From contig NZ_MSCT01000014.1 in NCBI RefSeq assembly GCF_001921865.1, forward strand, positions 62,001-126,000: 64,000 nucleotides of DNA. The letters run 5' to 3'. This document shows positions 1 to 8,646 of the stretch, piece after piece (position 1 is the first letter of the stretch; each line of letters opens with the position of its first letter). The position numbers and the translations under genes are program-made. The DNA is from Pseudomonas chlororaphis (GTDB lineage: Bacteria > Pseudomonadota > Gammaproteobacteria > Pseudomonadales > Pseudomonadaceae). The notes beneath the pieces were generated by a model. That model was not told where the DNA came from and made no database searches. It was given only the letters and a program-made list of their open reading frames with translations.

Positions 1-1803
1 GGCACCTTGTGGCGCGTGCAAGGCCGGGACAAAAGCAACGACGACCTCAACGGCAACGACGGCAACCGCAACTTCAATACCGGGCTGGTTTCCGAGGTCT
101 ACAAGGTCACCTCCGACCTCGGCGCGACCTATCGGAACTATGGCTTGTTCCTGCGCGGCTCGACCTTTTACGACACCCAGGTCATGGACAAGCGCAACGA
201 CTACTACGACAACGACAACCCGGCCCAGCCGAGCCAGTCCTACCCGCGCGATGACCGCTTCACCCGGGACACACGCAACGTGGCCGGCCACCGCGCGGAG
301 ATTCTCGACGCCTACCTGTACGGCAACTGGGAGATCGCCGGCAAGCCCTTGACCGCCCGGCTCGGGCGCCAGGTCTTCAACTGGGGTGAAGGCCTGTTCT
401 ACCGGGGCGGGGTCAACACCAGCAACCCGGTCGACGCCGCGGCCTTCCACCTGCCGGGTTCGGAGGTCAAGGAGGTGTTGATGCCCCTTGAAGCGTTCAG
501 TTTCACCACGGGCCTGACCGAGAACCTGTCACTGGATGCCTTCTACCAGTGGAACTGGAAAGAAACCCGGATCGACCCGGTGGGCACCTATTTTTCGGGC
601 ACCGACCTGTTCGCCGATGGCGGCAACACCGCCTATGCCTCGGTCAAATCCCTGGCCAGCCCGGCGTTCCAGGGGCTCTATCGGCAACTGGCCGCCGCCC
701 ACGTCGGCGGCCTGCAGGGCACCGACTACCTGGACAGCAACGGCGTCATCAAGGTGGCCCGGGTCGACAAGGACATCAACGCCCGCAACGACGGGCAGTT
801 CGGTGTCGCCTTGCGCTACATGGCCGAGTCGCTCAACTCCACCGAATTCGGTTTCTATTTCGTCAATTACCACGCCAAGGAGCCGAGCCTGGCCTCGCAC
901 CTGGAGGCGTCCTATGCCGGCGTCGACCTCGATCAACTGGCGGCGCTCGGCGGCTTTGCCAGCTACAGCGAATTGACCGCGGCCGCCGGGCGCGGCAACC
1001 CGGCGGCCGCGCAAACCCTGGGCCTGGTCAATGGCGCCACGGTGGTCGACCTGACCAACCAGTTGGTGGCCCAGCGCGAATACCCGGAAGACATCCGCAT
1101 GCTCGGGGTGAGCTTCAACACCAACCTGGGCAATGCCACGGTGTTCGGCGAGCTGGCCTACCGGCCGAACCTGCCGATCAGCATCGCCGCCACCGACGAC
1201 CTGCTGGGCGACCTGATGAACCAGGCCCCGAGGATCAGCAGCGGGCAGAGCGCGAAGATCGGCAACCAGCAGATCACCCTGGGCAGCGGTGTGCACAACT
1301 ACGAACGGGTCCAGGCCTTCAACACCTCCATCGGCGCCCTCTACAACTTCGGCCCGGCGCTGTTCTTCGACGCGCTCACCGGGGTCGCGGAAGTCGCCTC
1401 CGACCATGTGCGCGGCAGCAGCCTGAAGTACACCGCCTACGATGGCAGCGTGCGCTATTACGCCAGCGGCGCGAACAAGGGGTATGCCTCCGGTTTCGGC
1501 CGCGACAGCCAGATCGACCGCGACGCCTATGGCTATACCCTGCAACTGGCCGGCACCTGGAACGACGTGTACGCCGGCGTCAACCTCTCGCCCTACGTGG
1601 TCTACAAGGAAGACTTCAAGGGCAACTCCTCCTCGGCCGGCAACTTCATCGAAGGCCGCAAGGCCCACACCCTGGGCCTCAAGGCGTCCTACCGCAGCAG
1701 CCTGGAAGCCGAACTGCAATACACCTCGTTCTACGGCGCGGGGCAGAACAACGCCTCGCGCGATCGCGACAACCTGGGTTTCAACGTCAAGTACTCCTTT
1801 TAA
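1..1803 (+). CDS. DUF1302 family outer-membrane protein (5' partial)
   Basis: The reading frame is open from the first base of the window, so the N-terminus and signal peptide lie outside. The visible 600 residues are rich in alternating aromatic and polar residues and end in Y-S-F, a terminal Phe typical of outer-membrane beta-barrels. Early residues (WRVQGRD, then a Gly/Asn-rich stretch) match the start of mature DUF1302 proteins. The family is usually encoded next to DUF1329, as here, and often near RND/MmpL-type exporters; its substrate is unknown. A start at the TTG at base 7 would be an artefact of the window edge. Confidence 0.85.
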   Translation, partial: GTLWRVQGRDKSNDDLNGNDGNRNFNTGLVSEVYKVTSDLGATYRNYGLFLRGSTFYDTQVMDKRNDYYDNDNPAQPSQSYPRDDRFTRDTRNVAGHRAEILDAYLYGNWEIAGKPLTARLGRQVFNWGEGLFYRGGVNTSNPVDAAAFHLPGSEVKEVLMPLEAFSFTTGLTENLSLDAFYQWNWKETRIDPVGTYFSGTDLFADGGNTAYASVKSLASPAFQGLYRQLAAAHVGGLQGTDYLDSNGVIKVARVDKDINARNDGQFGVALRYMAESLNSTEFGFYFVNYHAKEPSLASHLEASYAGVDLDQLAALGGFASYSELTAAAGRGNPAAAQTLGLVNGATVVDLTNQLVAQREYPEDIRMLGVSFNTNLGNATVFGELAYRPNLPISIAATDDLLGDLMNQAPRISSGQSAKIGNQQITLGSGVHNYERVQAFNTSIGALYNFGPALFFDALTGVAEVASDHVRGSSLKYTAYDGSVRYYASGANKGYASGFGRDSQIDRDAYGYTLQLAGTWNDVYAGVNLSPYVVYKEDFKGNSSSAGNFIEGRKAHTLGLKASYRSSLEAELQYTSFYGAGQNNASRDRDNLGFNVKYSF

Positions 1804-1866
1804 CCACCGGCCCGCCCTCGGCCGCACGCCGAGGCCCGGGCAACTATCCACCACGGAGAAATCATC

Positions 1867-3234
1867 ATGCGCACTCTGCGACCCCTGATCGGCCTCACCG
1901 TCGCCCTGGCATTGGGCAACACGGGCGCCCTGGCCGCGGTCACCGCCGAACAGGCAGCCCGGCTGCACGCCGACCTGACACCCCTGGGCGCGGAAAAGGC
2001 CGGCAACGCCGCCGGCACCATTCCGTCCTGGACCGGCGGCATCACTCAGGCGCCGGCCGGTTACCAGTCAGGCCGGCACCGCAGCGACCCGTTCGCCGCC
2101 GACAAGCCGCTGTTCACCATTACCAAGGCCAACCTGGAGCAATACAAGGCCAACCTCACACCGGGCGAAATCGCCTTGTTCAACACCTACCCGGACAGTT
2201 TCCAGATGCCGGTCTACCCGAGCCGGCGTTCGGGCTCGGCGCCGCAATGGGTGTATGACAACACCTTGAAGAACGCCACCAGCGCCAAGCTGGCCCAAGG
2301 CGGCTACGGCTTCGTCGACGCCTTCGGCGGCATTCCGTTCGCCCTGCCGCAGAGCGGCCTCGAAGCCCTGTGGAACCACATCGCCCGCTACCGCGGCAGC
2401 TACCTGACCCACCGTTCGTCGGAGGCCGCGGTGCAGCGCGACGGCAGCTTCACTCCAGTGACCACCCAGTACGACGTGCTGTTCAGGTACTACCAGCAAG
2501 GAGGGAATTTCAGCGCCTTGAACAACACCCTGTTCTACTACCAGACCGTGGTCAAAGCGCCGGCGCGCCTGGCCGGCACCGCCTCGCTGGTGCGCGAGAC
2601 CCTGGACCAGGTCAAGGAGCCCCGCCAGGCCTGGAGCTACAACCCGGGCCAGCGCCGCGTGCGCCGCGCCCCCCTGTTTGCCTACGACACGCCAGGCTCG
2701 ACCACCGATGGCCTGCGCACGATCGACGACCAGGACATGTTCAACGGCGCTCCGGATCGCTTCGACTGGACCCTGGTCGGCAAAAAGGAAATCTACATCC
2801 CCTACAACAACTACCGGATCTCCAGCCCCGAGGTGAAGTACAAGGAACTGATCGGCCCCGGCCACATCACGCCCCGCTACACCCGCTACGAACTGCACCG
2901 GGTGTGGGTGGTGGAAGGCAAGCTCAAGCCTGGCGCGCGGCACCTCTACTCGCGACGCACCCTCTACCTCGACGAGGACAGCTGGAGCGCCGCGGCCACC
3001 GAGCAATATGACAGCCGTGGCGAGCTGTGGCGGGTGTCCATGGCCTACCTGACCAATACCTACGAGTTGCCTGCCATCGGCAGCGCCCTCGATGTCTTCC
3101 ACGACCTGCAATCGCGGCGCTACATGGTGCAATGGCTGGACAACGAAGAAGCGGGCACCGCCGACTTCAGCCAGCCGGCGCCGGACGAGGAGTATTTCAG
3201 CCCCGCCAGCCTGCGGGCCCGCGGCGTGCGCTGA
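1867..3234 (+). CDS. DUF1329 family periplasmic or outer-membrane-associated protein
   Basis: 455 residues with a clear Sec signal peptide (MRTLRPLIGLTVALALG...ALA). The body matches DUF1329: the early ...GAEKAGNAAGTIPSWTGG region, Tyr-rich strands, and SRRTLYLDEDSW and DVFHDLQSRRY near the C-terminus. It starts 63 bases after the DUF1302 gene behind an ACGGAG ribosome site, so the two are probably one operon. DUF1329 has a LolB/LolA-like fold by family knowledge, which suggests handling of a hydrophobic ligand together with DUF1302. The ligand cannot be told from the sequence. Confidence 0.87.
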   Translation: MRTLRPLIGLTVALALGNTGALAAVTAEQAARLHADLTPLGAEKAGNAAGTIPSWTGGITQAPAGYQSGRHRSDPFAADKPLFTITKANLEQYKANLTPGEIALFNTYPDSFQMPVYPSRRSGSAPQWVYDNTLKNATSAKLAQGGYGFVDAFGGIPFALPQSGLEALWNHIARYRGSYLTHRSSEAAVQRDGSFTPVTTQYDVLFRYYQQGGNFSALNNTLFYYQTVVKAPARLAGTASLVRETLDQVKEPRQAWSYNPGQRRVRRAPLFAYDTPGSTTDGLRTIDDQDMFNGAPDRFDWTLVGKKEIYIPYNNYRISSPEVKYKELIGPGHITPRYTRYELHRVWVVEGKLKPGARHLYSRRTLYLDEDSWSAAATEQYDSRGELWRVSMAYLTNTYELPAIGSALDVFHDLQSRRYMVQWLDNEEAGTADFSQPAPDEEYFSPASLRARGVR

Positions 3235-3244
3235 CGTCCCGGGC

Positions 3245-3287
3245 AACCCGGCGCGGCGCATCGGCCTGCCGCGCCGCTGCCGGGTTT
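3245..3287 (+). terminator. Strong hairpin after the DUF1302-DUF1329 pair
   Basis: A GC-rich stem of about 15 base pairs with one bulged base (AACCCGGC-GCGGCGC pairing with GCGCCGCTGCCGGGTT) begins 8 bases after the DUF1329 stop codon and ends in TTT. The T-run is short, so it is a plausible but not certain intrinsic terminator. Confidence 0.6.
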
Positions 3288-3324
3288 CCATCCCCGTCGA
3301 GGCCTGCGCCACTGGCGCGGGTGC

Positions 3325-3540
3325 TCAACCCTGCCCCTCCTCCACCGCCTTGTCCGAGGCAATCGGCGGCTCGATCCCCCAGTCACCATGCGCATACCAA
3401 TCCTCGCCCAGCATCTCGGCCGGGTGCATGGTGCGGTCGGCGCCGTTGCCGCAGGCCAGGGCGTCGGCCGCGCAGTAGCGGTCGCAGCCCCAACAGATAC
3501 GGTCGGGGTGCCTGGGGTTGATGGGAAAGGGCTTGGCCAT
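3325..3540 (-). CDS. DUF3079 small cysteine-rich protein
   Basis: 71 residues, cytosolic, matching DUF3079. The N-terminus MAKPFPINPRHPDRICWGCD is characteristic. Four cysteines at about 16, 19, 23 and 30 (CxxC-x3-C-x6-C) suggest a metal site, but function is unknown. The start is placed at the internal ATG that begins MAKPFP because homologues begin there and GGGGAAC precedes it; an upstream in-frame ATG would add 12 unlike residues. An FNR-type palindrome lies 69 bases upstream of this start. The next gene upstream is the RND pump, read in the same direction. Confidence 0.75.
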   Translation of the reverse strand: MAKPFPINPRHPDRICWGCDRYCAADALACGNGADRTMHPAEMLGEDWYAHGDWGIEPPIASDKAVEEGQG

Positions 3541-3602
3541 GGCGTTCCCCGAAGCGGCGATGAAGGTGCCTTGCACCCTACACCGCCCCTCGGGAATGGC
3601 CC

Positions 3603-3616
3603 TTGACCGGGGTCAA
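3603..3616. promoter_or_regulatory. ANR/DNR-like box upstream of the DUF3079 gene
   Basis: TTGACCGGGGTCAA is a near-perfect dyad (TTGAC-N4-GTCAA). Its centre is 69 bases upstream of the DUF3079 start, the same distance as for several denitrification genes in this window. It also lies just beyond the RND permease stop. Confidence 0.45.
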
Positions 3617-3638
3617 GAAGCGCCAGCAGCGCGCCTCG

Positions 3639-6600
3639 TCAGTCGCCCGCAGCGGCGCCGTGGGCTGGCGCTGGCGCCTTGGCCGCCGGCTGGAAGCGCG
3701 TCGCCAGTTTGCGCAAGGCGACGTAGAACACCGGGGTCAGGAACAGGCCGAACAGGGTCACCCCGAGCATCCCCGAGAACACCGCGACCCCGGTGGCGCG
3801 GCGGATCTCGCTGCCGGCGCCGGTGCCGACCAGCAGCGGCACGGAGCCGGCGATAAACGCCACCGAGGTCATGACGATCGGCCGCAGGCGCAAGCGGCAG
3901 GCCTCCAGCGCCGCCTCGACGATGCCCTTGCCCTGGAGCTCCAGTTCCCGGGCGAACTCGACGATCAGGATCGCGTTCTTGCACGCCAGGCCCATCAGCA
4001 CCACCAGCCCGACCTGGACGAACACGTTGTTGTCGCCGCCGCTGAGCCACACCCCGCTCAAGGCCGCGAGCATGCACACCGGGACGATAAGGATCACCGC
4101 CAGCGGCAGGGTCCAGCTTTCGTACAGCGCGGCGAGCACCAGGAACACCAGCATCACCGCCAACGGGAACACCACCGCCGCCGCATGGCTCTGGCTGACT
4201 TGCTGGTAGCTCAGGTCGGTCCATTCCAGGGTGATGCCGCGGGGCAAGACTCGGGCGGCGATGTCTTCCAGCTTGGCGATCACCTGGCCCGAGGACAGCT
4301 GCTTGGGATCGGAGTCGCCGATCAGGTCCGCGGCCGGGTAGCCGTTGTAGCGCACCACCGGGTCGGGACCGTAGCTGGGCGTGACGCTGATCATCGCGCC
4401 CAGCGGCACCATCTCGCCCTGGTCGTTGCGCACCCGCAGGCTGGCGATGTCCTCGGCGGTCTGGCGGTAGGCGCTGTCGGCCTGGGCCATGACCCGGTAG
4501 ACCCGGCCGAACAGGTTGAAGTCATTGACGTAGACCGAGCCCAGGTAGGTCTGCAAGGTGTTGAACACGTCGCTCAGCGATACTCCCTGGGCCTTGACCT
4601 TGACCCGGTCCACCTGCACTTCCAGCTGCGGAATGTTGGCCTGGTAGGAACTGACCGGGTAACTCATGCCCGGGGTCTGCGCCACCGCCGCCTGGAAGGC
4701 ACTCAAGGCATTCTGCAAGGCACCGTAGCCGAGGCCCGCGCGGTCTTCCAGGTACAGCGAATACCCCGAGCCGTTGCCCAGCCCCTGGATCGGCGGCGGC
4801 AACAGCGCATAGGCAAAACCTTCGCTGACCCGCGACAACTTGGCGTTGAGCTCAGCGTTGATCGCCACCGCGCCGCGCTCGCGCTGGTCGAACGGCTTGA
4901 GGATCACGTAGGCGGCCATGACATTCGGCGTGTTCACCGCCTGCAAGGCATTCAGGCCACTGAAGGCCGGCACCATGTCCACCCCTTCCACCGAGCGCGC
5001 GGCCTCGATCAGCTCGCGGGTCACCGCGTCGGTGCGCGCCAGCGACGCGCCTTCGGGCAGCTTGGCGCCGGCGAACAGGTAGAGCTTGTCCTGGGTCGGA
5101 ATGAACCCGCCCGGCACCAGGTTGAACATCCAGGCCGTGCCGACCAGCAGCAAGGCGTAGATGAAAAACACCCCGCCGCGCCGCTTCAGGCTGTAGGCCA
5201 CCAGGCCGTGGTAGCCGTCCGAACGGCGCTTGAACACTCGGTTGAAGGCCTGGAAGAACCGCCCGAACAGCCGCTGGATGCCGCGCTCCAACCAGTCCTG
5301 CGGCGCACCGTGGGGGCGGAACAGCTTGGCCGCCAGGGCCGGCGACAGGGTCAGGGAGTTGATCGCCGAAATCACCGTGGAAATCGCGATGGTCACCGCG
5401 AACTGTTTATAGAACTGGCCGGTGACCCCGGAGAGGAAGGTCATCGGGATAAACACCGCGCACAGCACCAGGGCGATGGCGATGATCGGCCCGGACACCT
5501 CCTTCATCGCCCGGTGCGCCGCCTCTCGCGGCTGCAAGCCCTGCTCGATGAAACGCTCGACGTTTTCCACCACCACGATGGCGTCGTCGACCACGATGCC
5601 GATGGCCAGCACCAGGCCGAACAGGGTCAGGGTGTTGATCGAGTAGCCCAAGAGGTACAGCCAGGCGAAGGTGCCGATCACCGATACCGGTACGGCGATC
5701 AGCGGGATGATCGAGGCGCGCCAGGTCTGCAGGAACAGGATCACCACCAGCACCACCAGCACCACGGCCTCCATCAGCGTGTGCTGCACCGCGCTGATGG
5801 ATTCGCGGACGAACACCGTCGGGTCCCACACGGCCTTGTAGGCCACGCCTTCGGGGAAATTGCGCGACAGCTCGTCGAGCTTGCCGTAGACCGCGTCGGC
5901 GACCTGCAAGGCGTTGGCCCCCGGCGAGAGGAAGATCCCCACCGTGGCCTGGTTGCGGTCGTCGAGGCGCGCGCGCAGGGTGTAGTCGCCCGCGCCGAGC
6001 TCGACCCGCGCCACGTCCGACAGCCGTACCAACTGCCCGTCGGCGCCGCTCTTGAGGACAATCGCGGCAAACTCCTGCTCGCTGCGCAAGCGCCCGCGCA
6101 CGTTGATCGACACCAGGAAGTCGGCGCCCTGGGGCGACGGCTCGGCGCCCAACTGCCCGGCCGACACCTGCACGTTCTGTTCGCGAATCGCGTTCACCAC
6201 ATCGGCCGCGGTCAGCCCGCGCGCCGACAGGCTGTTGGGGTCGAGCCAGATGCGCATCGCATAGTCGCCCGAGCCGTAGACCCCGACATCACCGATACCG
6301 GGCAACCGCGACAGCTCGTCCTTGACGTGCAAGGTCAGGTAGTTGCGCAGGTACAGGGTGTCGTAGCGGTTGTCCGGGGACAGCAGGCTGACGTACATCA
6401 GCGGCGTCGGTGACTGCTTCTGCGTGGTCACGCCGTACTGCCGGACCTCTTCGGGCAGCCGCGACAGCGCCTGGCTGACGCGGTTCTGCACGCGCACCGC
6501 GGCGGTGTCCGGATCGACCCCGGGGACGAAGGTGATGCTCAGCGCCAGGCTGCCGTCGGAACCGGCGACCGACTTCATGTACATGATCCCTTCGACGCCG

Positions 6601-6815
6601 TTGATCGCCTCTTCCAGGGGCACGGCCACCGACTCGGCGATTTCCTTGGGGTTGGCCCCCGGGTAGTTGGCGCGCACCACCACGCTGGTCGGCACCACCT
6701 CGGGGTATTCCCCCGATGGCAGCACCGGAATGGCGATCAGCCCGAGGGCGAAAATGATGATCGACAGCACGATGGCGAAGATCGGGCGGTCGATGAAGAA
6801 CTTCGAGAAATCCAT
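3639..6815 (-). CDS. RND efflux pump inner-membrane permease (MexF-like, HAE1 family)
   Basis: 1058 residues, full length for a HAE1 RND transporter. It starts MDFSKFFIDRPIFA like MexF and contains the TM4 proton-relay motif (GIVVDDAIVVVENV), duplicated 12-TM architecture and two large periplasmic loops. It exports drugs or redox-active compounds using proton motive force in a tripartite complex. The fusion protein gene lies 12 bases upstream, so they form an operon. No outer-membrane channel gene follows; the pump must borrow an OprM/OprN-type protein. The divergent soxR gene suggests induction by redox-cycling compounds. Substrate is not determined. Confidence 0.93.
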   Translation of the reverse strand: MDFSKFFIDRPIFAIVLSIIIFALGLIAIPVLPSGEYPEVVPTSVVVRANYPGANPKEIAESVAVPLEEAINGVEGIMYMKSVAGSDGSLALSITFVPGVDPDTAAVRVQNRVSQALSRLPEEVRQYGVTTQKQSPTPLMYVSLLSPDNRYDTLYLRNYLTLHVKDELSRLPGIGDVGVYGSGDYAMRIWLDPNSLSARGLTAADVVNAIREQNVQVSAGQLGAEPSPQGADFLVSINVRGRLRSEQEFAAIVLKSGADGQLVRLSDVARVELGAGDYTLRARLDDRNQATVGIFLSPGANALQVADAVYGKLDELSRNFPEGVAYKAVWDPTVFVRESISAVQHTLMEAVVLVVLVVILFLQTWRASIIPLIAVPVSVIGTFAWLYLLGYSINTLTLFGLVLAIGIVVDDAIVVVENVERFIEQGLQPREAAHRAMKEVSGPIIAIALVLCAVFIPMTFLSGVTGQFYKQFAVTIAISTVISAINSLTLSPALAAKLFRPHGAPQDWLERGIQRLFGRFFQAFNRVFKRRSDGYHGLVAYSLKRRGGVFFIYALLLVGTAWMFNLVPGGFIPTQDKLYLFAGAKLPEGASLARTDAVTRELIEAARSVEGVDMVPAFSGLNALQAVNTPNVMAAYVILKPFDQRERGAVAINAELNAKLSRVSEGFAYALLPPPIQGLGNGSGYSLYLEDRAGLGYGALQNALSAFQAAVAQTPGMSYPVSSYQANIPQLEVQVDRVKVKAQGVSLSDVFNTLQTYLGSVYVNDFNLFGRVYRVMAQADSAYRQTAEDIASLRVRNDQGEMVPLGAMISVTPSYGPDPVVRYNGYPAADLIGDSDPKQLSSGQVIAKLEDIAARVLPRGITLEWTDLSYQQVSQSHAAAVVFPLAVMLVFLVLAALYESWTLPLAVILIVPVCMLAALSGVWLSGGDNNVFVQVGLVVLMGLACKNAILIVEFARELELQGKGIVEAALEACRLRLRPIVMTSVAFIAGSVPLLVGTGAGSEIRRATGVAVFSGMLGVTLFGLFLTPVFYVALRKLATRFQPAAKAPAPAHGAAAGD

Positions 6816-6827
6816 GGCCGTTCTCCG

Positions 6828-8024
6828 TTACTGCGCCAACGGCGGTTGGGGAATGGCGGCCGAGGCCTGGCGCGCAGGCGCGGCGCTCTCCTTGGGCTCC
6901 ACCGGCATGCCCGAGAAGAAAATCTTCTGCGCTCCGTTCACCACCACCCGGTCGCCGGCAGCCAGCCCCGCGCTGATCACCCGCAGGCCGTCGAGCTGCC
7001 GGCCGAGGCTGACGTCCTTGCGCAGGGCCTGGTTGTGCTCGCCGATCACGTACACGTATTTGCGGTCCTGGTCGGTCTGCACCGCGCGGTCGTCGAGCAG
7101 CACCGCGCGGGTCTCGCTGGCGCCCTCCAGACGCACCCGGGCGAACAGCCCGGCGGTCAGCTTGCGCTCCGGGTTGGGCAGCACCGCGCGCACGCGGATG
7201 GTGCCGGTGGCCGGGTCGACCTGGTTGTCGAGAAAGTCCACGGTGCCGGTCAGGGGGAAAGTGCCGGTGTCGTTGGCCAGGCCGACGCGCACGGTGTTGG
7301 TCACGCCCGGGCGCTGGCCGGCGCCCGTCTGCTCGATGTAACGCAGCAGGCTCTGTTCGTCGGCGTCGAAATACACGTACATCGGGTCCTGGGAAACGAT
7401 CCGCGTCAGCACGCTCTGGTCGGCCTGGGCCAGGTTGCCGAGGGTCAGCATGGCGCGGCCGACCCGCCCGGAGAACGGCGCGCGGACCTGGGTGAAGTCG
7501 AGGTTGAGCTGCGCGGTGGCGACGTCGGCCACGGCGGCGTTCACATCCGCCACGCCCTGGGCCAGGGTCGCGCTGCGAATGTCGCCCTCCTCCCGCGACA
7601 GCGCCGACTGCTTGACCAGCGCCTGGCCGCGGCGGTCCTGCTCGGTGGCCAGGCGCACCGCCGCGCGGGCCCGCGCCAGCCGCGCCTGGGCACTGGCCAG
7701 CGCCTCGCGGTAAGGCCGCGGGTCGATGACGAACAGGGTCTGGCCCTTCTGTACCTCGTCGCCCTCGCGAAAGGCGATGCGCTCGACATAACCGCTGACT
7801 CGCGGACGCAGGTCCACCGCATCCACCGCACTGATGCGGCCGTTGAACAGGTCCCACTCGCGCACCGCCTGCACGCTCACGGTCGTCACCTCGACCTGGG
7901 GCGGCGCGGCGGCGACCGGCTCGCTCTTTTCGCTGCAACCGGCCACCGCCAGCAGCAGGCCCAGGGCGCCCAGTCGGGGAATGGAAGAACAACCTCGACC
8001 GAACACTCGGCGAATTCGATTCAT
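6828..8024 (-). CDS. RND efflux periplasmic adaptor lipoprotein (MexE-like)
   Basis: 398 residues. The start at MNRIRRVFGRG is chosen because it gives a good lipoprotein signal (lipobox LAVAGC, Cys30) and has a GGGAG ribosome site; a longer frame would run back into soxR. Features include the lipoyl-like hairpin (GDEVQKGQTLFVIDPRPY), a coiled-coil hairpin with repeated Ala/Arg, and the beta-barrel region (PFSGRVGRAMLTLGNLA). It links the MexF-like permease to an outer-membrane channel. First gene of a two-gene operon divergent from soxR; the SoxR-type operator lies between them. Confidence 0.92.
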   Translation of the reverse strand: MNRIRRVFGRGCSSIPRLGALGLLLAVAGCSEKSEPVAAAPPQVEVTTVSVQAVREWDLFNGRISAVDAVDLRPRVSGYVERIAFREGDEVQKGQTLFVIDPRPYREALASAQARLARARAAVRLATEQDRRGQALVKQSALSREEGDIRSATLAQGVADVNAAVADVATAQLNLDFTQVRAPFSGRVGRAMLTLGNLAQADQSVLTRIVSQDPMYVYFDADEQSLLRYIEQTGAGQRPGVTNTVRVGLANDTGTFPLTGTVDFLDNQVDPATGTIRVRAVLPNPERKLTAGLFARVRLEGASETRAVLLDDRAVQTDQDRKYVYVIGEHNQALRKDVSLGRQLDGLRVISAGLAAGDRVVVNGAQKIFFSGMPVEPKESAAPARQASAAIPQPPLAQ

Positions 8025-8082
8025 GAACAAGGACTCCCGCTGCACACAGAGGTGTTGATTTATTGGCAGGCGGAATATAAAA

Positions 8083-8100
8083 GTTAAAGCTAACTTTAAG
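8083..8100. promoter_or_regulatory. SoxR-like operator inside the efflux promoter
   Basis: Read on the minus strand the site is CTTAAAGTTAGCTTTAAC, an 18-base dyad with core AAG-TTAG-CTT. It lies between a TTACTT -35-like element and a TATATT -10-like element separated by 18 bases, the elongated spacing typical of MerR-family activated promoters. Half-sites match the SoxR consensus CCTCAAG at about 5 and 4 of 7 positions. The promoter faces the RND operon. Confidence 0.6.
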
Positions 8101-8121
8101 TAAAGCCCCTTCGGAGGCGTC

Positions 8122-8607
8122 ATGAACAAACCCGGCGAATCGCTCCTGACCATCACCGAAGTGGCGCGGCGCAGCGGCGTCATGGCCTCGGCGCTGCGTT
8201 TCTACGAGACCCGCGGGCTGATCCACTCGATCCGCGCCGGCAGCGGCCACCGGCGCTACCCGCGCTCGGTGCTGCGACGGATCGCCTACGTGGTGTTCGC
8301 CCAGCGCATCGGTTTTTCCCTGGACGAAATCATCCAGCAACTGACCGGCCTGTCCCTCAACAGCGCACCGGCGGGCGAGGACTGGCGGCGCCTGACCGCC
8401 ACCTGGAAAACCCGGGTGCAGCAACGCATCGCCGAACTCGAACGGCTGAACATGAGCCTGGACGAATGCATCGGTTGCGGCTGCATGTCGCTGGAACACT
8501 GCAAGCTCAACAATCCCGAAGACATCTACTCGCGCAACGGCTGCGGCGCCCGGCGCTGGCTGGGGGACCAGAAGATCGTGATTCCCGGCGTGCCGCAGGC
8601 CGATTGA
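8122..8607 (+). CDS. soxR: Redox-sensitive transcriptional activator SoxR
   Basis: 161 residues, MerR family. A winged helix-turn-helix occupies residues 8-75 (TITEVARRSGVMASALRFYE) followed by a dimerisation helix. The C-terminal CIGCGCMSLEHC gives the SoxR [2Fe-2S] ligands C116, C119, C121 and C127 in the exact CxxCxCx5C spacing. In pseudomonads SoxR answers redox-active compounds such as phenazines and quinones and controls efflux rather than soxS. A CGGAGG ribosome site precedes ATG. Divergent from the RND pump, with the operator between them. The C-terminal tail is longer than in E. coli. Confidence 0.95.
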   Translation: MNKPGESLLTITEVARRSGVMASALRFYETRGLIHSIRAGSGHRRYPRSVLRRIAYVVFAQRIGFSLDEIIQQLTGLSLNSAPAGEDWRRLTATWKTRVQQRIAELERLNMSLDECIGCGCMSLEHCKLNNPEDIYSRNGCGARRWLGDQKIVIPGVPQAD

Positions 8608-8646
8608 GCACGGCGCGATTCGCCGGTGGGCCGCGCGCGGCCAGAG

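Noticed and set aside
529..1968. 479-codon minus-strand frame opposite the DUF1302 gene
   Set aside because: Translation is Gly/Val/Ala/Arg-rich without a domain; the plus strand encodes a beta-barrel ending in Phe.
3603..6413. 936-codon open frame opposite the RND permease
   Set aside because: Antisense shadow; His/Gln/Arg-rich translation, no ribosome site, and the minus strand encodes a complete MexF-like protein.
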